Shown here: piece by piece, positions 62,501 through 64,000 of the stretch | Position numbering within the stretch: the first letter of the stretch is position 1 | Layout: each line of letters opens with the position of its first letter | NCBI GenBank assembly: GCA_949316235.1 | Contig: OX438757.1 | Location: forward strand, 14,006,657-14,070,656 | Source of the DNA: Oegoconia quadripuncta | Taxonomy: Eukaryota; Arthropoda; Insecta; Lepidoptera; Autostichidae | Length of the DNA: 64,000 nt | Direction of reading: 5' to 3' | Made by a program: the position numbers and the translations under genes | Notes under the pieces: model-generated | Told to the model about the DNA's origin: nothing | Databases searched by the model: none | The model's input: the letters and a program-made list of their open reading frames with translations, nothing else

Positions 62501-62891
62501 GCTTAAAGCTGCTAATGTATAATAAATTTATAATAATGCAAATTAATTATATTTTCACCTTGCGAGCGGCTTGTAACATGGAATATAATTTCGGGAGAAT
62601 GCCGGAATACCGGGAGAGTTGCCAATCATATCAAAACAGACTGGCCATCAAAATTAAGTTTTATTGTTGTTAATTTTTTTCATATATTTAAGTACATAGA
62701 ATAGATTAGGGTGGTGTAAAACAAGTGTCTAAGTTTCTTTACGCCCCCGTATCAACACGCTCTGAGCCATAAGCAGACTATCACCTTTTACGCTTTCTTC
62801 CTCGGGTCTTTGGTTTATTTTTTGAAGGAACAGTATCTTCACTTGCATTTTGTAATGCCATAGATTTAGTGCAATTTTCTTTCTCCTGCAT
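37563..62891 (-). CDS. GON4L: GON4L / muscle wasted, chromatin regulator (21 coding exons)
   Basis: GON4L proteins are nuclear transcription co-regulators; the fly homologue Mute is a histone-locus-body component. Coding exons from the 5' end: 62785-62891, 61403-61532, 61029-61141, 59809-59974, 59136-59264, 58386-58656, 56882-57045, 54768-54958, 53879-54035, 52414-52545, 51386-51522, 50154-50180, 49008-49172, 47925-48042, 46924-47022, 42994-44278, 42148-42428, 41304-41575, 39901-40089, 39293-39350 and 37563-37901. Every junction keeps frame; the sum is 4530 nt (1509 aa). Domain order: conserved N-terminal blocks (VVTNDHVLALVK, KLTRSKFK, ELPEDEDDEEYEP, RISKKELNDLVTELF), a first SANT-like region (about 600-700, RRSEDELITLGLDQFW), a long variable exon with a Cys cluster (about 1033-1067), a PAH-like helical region (about 1131-1224) and a C-terminal SANT (about 1441-1500, PEWKRDEDKLILQAL). 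An in-frame stop lies upstream of the chosen Met. Confidence 0.93.
37902..39292 (-). other. GON4L intron 20
   Basis: A 1.4-kb intron with donor GTAAAA and acceptor TTTTTACAG. I see no SINE or reading frame that I can name in it. Confidence 0.6.
39440..39605 (-). mobile_element. SINE-A, head-truncated
   Basis: It carries the minus-strand A-family body: CCATCTGGTATCCACAACAC on its 3' side and CCCGCTAGGGGCATATGTTT on its 5' side. The tRNA-like head stops at the end of the B-box arm. It lies in GON4L intron 19. Confidence 0.7.
39750..39879. mobile_element. Fold-back MITE in GON4L intron 19
   Basis: The left arm, TTACGTAATTTCATCGATAT, CGTCATTG, pairs imperfectly with the complement of the right arm ending CGATGACGACGACACC...TATATAA. 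The same arms and an inner GCTCGGC block are found at 51971-52103. It ends about 20 bp from the donor of exon 19. Confidence 0.55.
40352..40580 (-). mobile_element. SINE-B in GON4L intron 18
   Basis: On the minus strand: head CCGATTGGTGTAGTGGATAG, B box GGTTCGAATCCCGCGACGGG, then the tail GCTTTGCTTAGTTTGGGACT and GATTGGTGTAAGTGTCCGAA. It ends in a (TTTA)n tract on the minus strand, TTTATTTA. Confidence 0.85.
40605..40868 (-). mobile_element. SINE-A in GON4L intron 18
   Basis: On the minus strand: head CCTGTTTGGTGTAGTGGTTA, B box GGGTTCGAATCCCGCAAGGT, and a tail ending in ACCTAGATGGCGCTGTGTGT. It lies next to and in the same orientation as the SINE-B at 40352-40580. Confidence 0.85.
41862..41965 (-). 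mobile_element. SINE-D 3' part in GON4L intron 17
   Basis: On the minus strand it reads CCAAATAAGATGGTGTTTCC, then CCGGGTCAGTACACTTCCAC, then TTCACTTAACATCAGGTT and CCCGTTGTGCAT with poly(A). Confidence 0.7.
42148..42428 (-). CDS. GON4L: GON4L exon 17: PAH-like helical region
   Basis: The acceptor TTTTCATTTTCAG opens this exon and the donor GTGAGT closes it. It encodes about 93 residues: a basic start (LTTRTTIIRNIKTKQRV) and then two amphipathic helices (DPTVLAEELFKAFGVDL and VDLYKEFLGFLTAEQADRI). The pattern fits the paired-amphipathic-helix region known in GON4L. These usually bind short helical partner motifs in corepressor assemblies, but the partner here is unknown. Confidence 0.8.
42503..42795 (+). 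mobile_element. SINE-C in GON4L intron 16
   Basis: The head is GGAGCGTCGGTGGCTCAGTG with A box GGCTCAGTGG and B box GGGTTCGATTGCC. The body holds CCAATGAGTTTAAAATTTAA. The tail is ATGGACTATGGCCCATACTC, AGGTCTATATCCCTGCAGTG, and (GAT)n. It is antisense to the gene. Confidence 0.75.
42994..44278 (-). CDS. GON4L: GON4L exon 16: long variable exon with Cys cluster
   Basis: The 1285-nt exon starts after CTTGTTCCAG (reading DHLYRRKYSGQPP) and ends before GTACGT. The open frame runs on upstream to a Met at 44359, but that extension lies behind the acceptor and should be intron. Most of the exon is Ser/Thr/Asn-rich and looks disordered. Near its end are NHCKCCILLKKICKEKQ, SFITDYFRP and KTCKCTIKRYP, a spacing of cysteines that could bind a metal, followed by an acidic EENDDDDSS tail. 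Overlapping plus-strand frames at 43233-43628 and 43890-44276 are shadows. Confidence 0.9.
45705..46063 (+). pseudogene. Protein-like fragment inside GON4L intron 15, perhaps a retrocopy
   Basis: An ATG at 45705 opens MAILPVVHLSRAVQQ, which looks like a mitochondrial presequence, then stops. After about 70 AT-rich bases a frame resumes as RTSTKWSHPKPPAALGEVP, continues through PDPDARHLMLRLFVQRQFG, HWHNLAFLEESLHQIY and ends KTVTDF. It then meets the A-rich end of a minus-strand SINE-A. The composition is strongly protein-like and unlike intron DNA. I do not recognise the family. It may be a nested gene exon or a dead copy cut by the SINE. Antisense to GON4L. Confidence 0.35.
46073..46326 (-). 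mobile_element. SINE-A in GON4L intron 15
   Basis: On the minus strand: head CTGTTTGGTTAGCAACTCTG (A box shortened), B box damaged (GGTTTCAAATCCCGCTAGGG), tail CCATCTGGTATCCACAACAC and GAACTAGATGGCGCTATGTG, with a (TTTA)n end. It abuts the protein-like frame ending at 46063. Confidence 0.8.
46580..46630 (-). mobile_element. SINE-B tail fragment
   Basis: On the minus strand: TTTGGGACTAGATGATTGGT, then ATCAGTGTCCGAAATATTTG. No head is present. Confidence 0.65.
47443..47501. repeat. (TG)n microsatellite
   Basis: A nearly perfect TG dinucleotide run of about 28-29 units in GON4L intron 14. Confidence 0.95.
47925..48042 (-). CDS. GON4L: GON4L exon 14, ends at a GC donor
   Basis: The exon encodes LITLGLDQFWQYVEDNPEI and RWGIGATIE, the heart of the first SANT-like region. 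The 3' splice donor reads GAG|GCAAGT rather than GT. The next exon (46924-47022, LICKHMFPWLSRRWL) follows in frame only with this junction, and both exons match the family's order. GC donors with a strong surrounding consensus, as here, are the usual form of GC-AG introns. Confidence 0.88.
48190..48582. repeat. Minisatellite, ~64-bp unit, about six copies
   Basis: The unit runs GAATAGGTTGACGACTGCCA, ATGGAAGGAAGAAAGCAAGG, AAATGGATGGCAGAATAGTC, GCCC. Successive starts at 48287, 48351, 48414 and 48478 give a period of 63-64; the outer copies are more diverged. Two more units occur at 48853-48970. All lie in GON4L intron 13. The repeats are contiguous with no spacers, so this is not a CRISPR-like array. 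Confidence 0.9.
48853..48975. repeat. Outlying minisatellite units
   Basis: Two further copies of the 64-bp unit, separated from the main array by about 270 bp of unrelated AT-rich DNA. They end about 30 bp before the donor of exon 13 at 49007. Confidence 0.8.
49761..49840 (+). mobile_element. SINE-D 3' fragment in GON4L intron 12
   Basis: ACGCATCCACCTTCGGCCTC, then TCTTCACTTAACATCAGGTG and AACCCGTTGTGCATAAAAAA. Confidence 0.75.
50154..50180 (-). CDS. GON4L: GON4L exon 12: 27-nt microexon
   Basis: Acceptor TGTTACAG and donor GTGAGT enclose 27 nt that, with the split codons on both sides, read EFIQSEADRC. Exon 11 ends with two bases of a codon and exon 13 needs one base to complete the next; only inclusion of this microexon, or skipping it as an exact multiple of three, keeps frame. 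Skipping would remove nine residues. Confidence 0.8.
50880..51365. repeat. Repeats E and F, adjacent, in GON4L intron 11
   Basis: Repeat E spans about 50895-51070 (TTCCGACTGCCTCAAAAAGG through AACATGGCGCCTGCAAAAC). Repeat F spans about 51160-51364 (TTACTTTGTATAGGTAATCG through ATTCAAATTCACCCCGTATA). A short inverted duplication of CCGAAAATTGTTGG flanks 51130-51205. Confidence 0.55.
51971..52103. mobile_element. Fold-back MITE in GON4L intron 10
   Basis: The left arm TTATGTAACTTAATTGGTAT, CGTCATCG matches the complement of the right arm at 21 of 28 positions, the innermost 11 bases perfectly. It has the same family arms as 39750-39879. Confidence 0.65.
52138..52355 (+). mobile_element. SINE-D, head-truncated, in GON4L intron 10
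   Basis: GCCAGGCTATATAAGATAAG, GGCTGCCGCTAGCAGCATTG and TTCCGATTGCGGTCAGAGAT lead to the D tail CTTCGGCCTCATCTTCACTT and ACCCGTTGTGCATAAAAAAA. The tRNA-like head is missing. Confidence 0.75.
52655..52870 (-). mobile_element. SINE-B in GON4L intron 9
   Basis: On the minus strand: head CGGTTGGTGTGTATAAATAG (damaged A box), B box GGTTTGAACCTCTCCCGGAG (damaged), then the tail ACAAGCTTTGCTTAGTTTGG. Confidence 0.75.
53048..53296 (+). mobile_element. SINE-A in GON4L intron 9
   Basis: Head TATGTTTGGTGTAGTGGTTA, B box GGGTTCGAATCCCGCTAGGG, tail ATCAACCATTTGTGTCCATA and GAACTAGATGGCGCTGTGTG. The clean boxes suggest a younger copy. Confidence 0.85.
53385..53585. repeat. Repeat F in GON4L intron 9
   Basis: TTTACTTTGTACGGGTAATC, GAATTGGGTTCCTATTGGAA and ACGAATTGAATTTAAATAA follow the order of the copies at 11190-11405 and 51160-51364. 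It is interrupted by an unrelated GTGTGTACATGGATGC insert. Confidence 0.45.
53592..53785 (+). mobile_element. SINE-D, head-truncated, in GON4L intron 9
   Basis: ATCTAAATCTGCCGCCAAGC, GTTGTGTTCCGGTTGTCAGA and the tail CTTCACTTAACATGAGTTGT, AAACCGTTGTGCATAAAAAA. It ends about 95 bp before the donor of exon 9. Confidence 0.75.
54348..54598 (+). mobile_element. SINE-B, full-length reference copy, in GON4L intron 8
   Basis: Head CGACCGATTGGTGTAGTGGA, B box GCGGGTTCGAATCCCGCGAG, body GATGAATACGAACATTTATT, tail GTACAAGCTTTGCTTAGTTT and GACGATTGGTGTAAGTGCC. A short minus-strand piece of the same head (ACCAATCGGTCGTCAATTA) lies at 54218-54237. Confidence 0.85.
55073..55340 (-). pseudogene. LINE ORF2 C-terminal fragment with Cys-His knuckle
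   Basis: The minus-strand frame reads MPLNKFGFLMRKTSSPNC, EVCGTVEDVQHLLVECVRYE and ends FSFVNSSVSR. The C-x2-C...H-x4-C spacing (PNCEVCG...QHLLVEC) is the zinc-knuckle-like end of jockey/R1-type non-LTR reverse transcriptase proteins. Only the extreme C-terminus is present, as expected for a 5'-truncated insertion. It lies in GON4L intron 7, same strand as the gene. Confidence 0.7.
55585..56000. mobile_element. LTR-like tract beginning with a hairpin
   Basis: A 21-bp inverted repeat with one mismatch (CACGTCGTCACAGTATTACAA against its complement ending GACGTCGTG) brackets a ~20-bp loop at about 55593-55657. The following sequence starts TGTAATACTGTGACG, contains ACACGTG/CACGTGT blocks and ends with an AATAAAAAGC signal and a poly(T). 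This could be a degraded solo LTR, but no duplicated target site or partner LTR is visible. Confidence 0.35.
56345..56519. mobile_element. Double fold-back MITE, TA-flanked
   Basis: The outer arms match over 31 bp with one mismatch: TATGGTATACCGAATTAC.. at 56345 and its complement ending at 56519. An inner 20-bp perfect inverted repeat TTCCGAGTACATTGCGGAGT (56404-56423 and 56443-56462) sits around a 19-bp loop. The outer edges read TA on both sides, compatible with the TA target duplication of Tc1/mariner-type elements. It is non-coding and lies in GON4L intron 7. Confidence 0.75.
57089..57540 (-). pseudogene. LINE reverse-transcriptase remnant
   Basis: On the minus strand the frames read FSALHIQYNRG, then NVRRSEHRRVSCRASLR, then a shift to GGNNSLLRVTAERMDSPV. 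This order resembles the C-terminal part of jockey-like ORF2 proteins (an F-x-A-L-x-x-Q-Y-N start, an R-T-D-G-F-H-A-like block, then an R-x-S-x-N-S-x-L-like block). It is broken by at least one frameshift. In GON4L intron 6. Confidence 0.55.
57778..58226. mobile_element. SINE-B inserted into another SINE-B
   Basis: The plus-orientation copy starts at 57778 (GACCTTTTGGTGTAGTGGAT; B box decayed) and runs to GGATGTTTATATAAATA near 57909. A complete minus-orientation copy with a clean B box follows to 58148 (CGACCGGTTGGTGTAGTGGA on the minus strand). The plus copy then resumes at about 58150 with ATATAAATAGTTACTTATGT and its tail to 58226. ATATAAATA is present on both sides of the inner copy. Confidence 0.8.
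59317..59400. mobile_element. Half-copy of the 2130-2259 MITE
   Basis: It reads GTAGCATGACAGGCGTAATA, then CGCGCGAGATAATTTGTCCT and CATTCGCTTGGACAATATAT. These are the complement of the blocks in the 2130-2259 element. The second end is missing. In GON4L intron 4 (59265-59808). Confidence 0.5.
60297..60687. mobile_element. Long-arm fold-back element in GON4L intron 3
   Basis: The left arm (about 60297-60400: ATGTACTGGATGAGTTTTTT, TCGTAAGGAAAAAAATAGGG, ending TTTTTTTCAAAACCA) is matched by the complement of the right arm (about 60582-60687: TATACCGGAATAG, CCGTGAGGAAAAAAATACGG, ending TTTTTTTCAAAACCA). Each arm is about 100 bp. The centre is unrelated and GC-richer (CTCCGGCCGGCGCGTGCG). An isolated arm lies at 30545-30660. 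Confidence 0.65.
61590..61870 (+). pseudogene. LINE 3' end with ORF2 C-terminus, antisense in GON4L intron 1
   Basis: The plus-strand frame reads KKPDDVLHFLLECGRSADI, RERLLIKSSELCNGQLSC and stops. The LxECG..  motif fits the end of a non-LTR reverse-transcriptase protein. It is followed by an untranslated tail and a poly(A) at about 61845-61880. It is 5'-truncated. Confidence 0.6.
62785..62891 (-). CDS. GON4L: GON4L exon 1 with start codon
   Basis: ATG at 62891 opens MQEKENCTKSMALQNASED, followed by a basic tail KPKTRGRKRK that looks like a nuclear-localisation signal, and ends at AAAAG|GTGATA with two bases left over. Those two bases fit exactly the acceptor of exon 2 (TGTTACAG|A GGA GAC). 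An in-frame TAG lies about 45 bp upstream, so this is the first possible Met. The N-terminus varies in this family; the exon is supported by phase and position rather than by similarity. Confidence 0.7.
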
Positions 62892-63070
62892 TTTTAATTC
62901 ATTGCCGATTTCTACAACTTTGCAGCAATACTACATTCAATAAAACGCATACGCTACTGGGTGCATAACTTCAAAACACATTACAGCCATATAATAAACA
63001 AATAAATCAATCAAACAAAACAACTACATACAAAGACGAAACGCGGGCGATCATATTTTTTTTTCGTTTT
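62892..63070 (-). promoter_or_regulatory. GON4L 5' flank
   Basis: Only about 180 bp separate the start codon from the family-R retroposon tail at 63073. No TATA element is evident, as for many housekeeping genes. Whether a 5' non-coding exon lies further upstream cannot be told. Confidence 0.3.
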
Positions 63071-63072
63071 TT

Positions 63073-64000
63073 TTTTTAGTTTTATTTTCTCATCTAGGAG
63101 AAGGCAAAGGGATCTAAGCCCATAAAAGCCATGTCTTATTTATCTTATTTCTTCAGTTTGTAAGTCAGTCTCAGTCAAGACAAGTAATTCGTATACAGAG
63201 TCTAGTCACGGTCAAGTCATTCTTCAGTAAAGTGGCAGAATGCTTTACAAAAAATTTTGGCGGCTTCTTATGGGAACCCGAAAGCTCCGTTACGCACTTT
63301 TGTTGGAATATAACAAAATATAAATCTATGTACAGTTTCATAATAATTTAGAACAAGGGTCTCTTGTTCTCATTCATGGAATCAATGCACAGCGGAAGGA
63401 TCTACTTTTGTTAGGTCAGCCCCGTTACTTCGTTACATGCGCTTTACGTGTGCGGTTCAGTACTGTAGTGCACCTCTCCTTATAAATATATAATCAAATA
63501 TATTTTAATTATCGTCGAACTTTAATAACTCTGTTTTTATTCAAAAGCCCCTCTTTACACTTCCCTTCACTTGTACACCATCACTAGCGTTTGCTGCACA
63601 ATATTCTGCCATAAGCTTCAAAAGTCAAAATGCACAAATTATAAGAATTATAAAGAAAAATGCTACTTCACTCGCCGAGTTCCCGCCAAAAAGCCTTTTT
63701 TTTTTCGTTTTATTCACTCCTTTCGGAGAAGGCAAAGGGATCTAAGCCCATACAGCTATGTCTTATTTCCCTTATTTCTTCAATTTATTAGTCAGTCTCA
63801 GTCAAAACAAGTAATTCGTCGTATACTTGGCGTATGCAGAGTCTAGTCATTCTTCAGTAAAATGGCAGAATGCTTTACAAATGATTTTGGCGGCTTCTTG
63901 GGGGAACCCGGAAGCGTCGTTACGCACTTTAATTTACACTTTCCTTCACTTGTACACCATCACTAACTTTTGCTGCACAATATTCTGCCATTATTACAAA
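63073..64000 (-). repeat. Two tandem family-R units, first split by an insert, second cut by the window edge
   Basis: Unit one covers 63073-63300 and 63554-63701. Unit two starts with its poly(A) end at about 63694 and runs past the end of the window. The head of unit one (GTTCCCGCCAAAAAGCC on the plus strand) meets the tail of unit two directly, the same head-to-tail join as in the array at 19990-21430. Sequence blocks are in the same order on the minus strand. Confidence 0.85.
63301..63553. mobile_element. LTR-like insertion inside a family-R unit
   Basis: It interrupts the R unit between CGTTACGCACTTT and TTTACACTTCCC, replacing about five bases. It begins TGTTGGAATATAACAAAATA, carries a promoter-like CCTTATAAATATATAATC and ends TTTTATTCAAAAGCCCCTC. 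A TGTTGGAATATAA start is typical of Ty1/copia-type LTRs. No internal region is present, so it would be a solo LTR. A target-site duplication is not clear. Confidence 0.5.

Overview
The window is a piece of an insect nuclear genome, most likely a moth or butterfly. It is AT-rich, its genes are split by GT-AG introns, and it is crowded with short retroposons (tRNA-headed SINEs), fold-back MITEs and LINE tails of the kind usual in Lepidoptera. There are no bacterial-style operons, CRISPR arrays or rRNA genes. The tRNA-like sequences all sit at the heads of SINEs. The species cannot be named from the sequence alone.

Four protein-coding genes can be supported. (1) 14802-16476, minus: the large last exon of a secreted or membrane GH20 beta-N-acetylhexosaminidase of the insect fused-lobes type. 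Its catalytic Asp-Glu pair is changed to Ala-Glu. (2) 21603-27561, plus: a complete seven-exon PHAX gene (snRNA export adaptor, 393 aa). (3) 35341-36743, minus: a complete three-exon CENP-X/MHF2 gene (98 aa), whose last coding exon is only 18 nt. (4) 37563-62891, minus: a complete GON4L gene (Drosophila homologue: muscle wasted). I reconstructed it as 21 coding exons that join in frame into 1509 codons plus a stop, including a 27-nt microexon and one GC-AG intron.

Layout. Positions 1-14600 are gene-poor: AT-rich DNA with MITEs, LINE tails and SINE pieces. Positions 14600-16476 hold the hexosaminidase exon, whose upstream exon(s) I could not find. Positions 16500-21430 are repeats, ending in a head-to-tail array of about 400-bp retroposon units whose heads carry an E2F-like motif; the array stops about 170 bp before the PHAX start codon. 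PHAX is followed by 7.8 kb of intergenic DNA. CENP-X and GON4L then lie head-to-tail on the minus strand, 0.8 kb apart. The GON4L introns hold SINEs in both orientations, LINE remnants, a 64-bp minisatellite, a TG microsatellite and several fold-back elements. Positions 63070-64000 hold two more tandem copies of the ~400-bp retroposon, one split by an LTR-like insert.

The four genes do not form a pathway. PHAX (snRNA export), GON4L (chromatin and histone-locus regulation) and CENP-X (kinetochore and Fanconi DNA repair) are all nuclear housekeeping functions. The hexosaminidase would act in the secretory pathway. No convincing new multi-gene system is present. The best leads are the hexosaminidase with an altered active site, the E2F-like retroposon array beside PHAX, and the unusual exon structures of GON4L and CENP-X.
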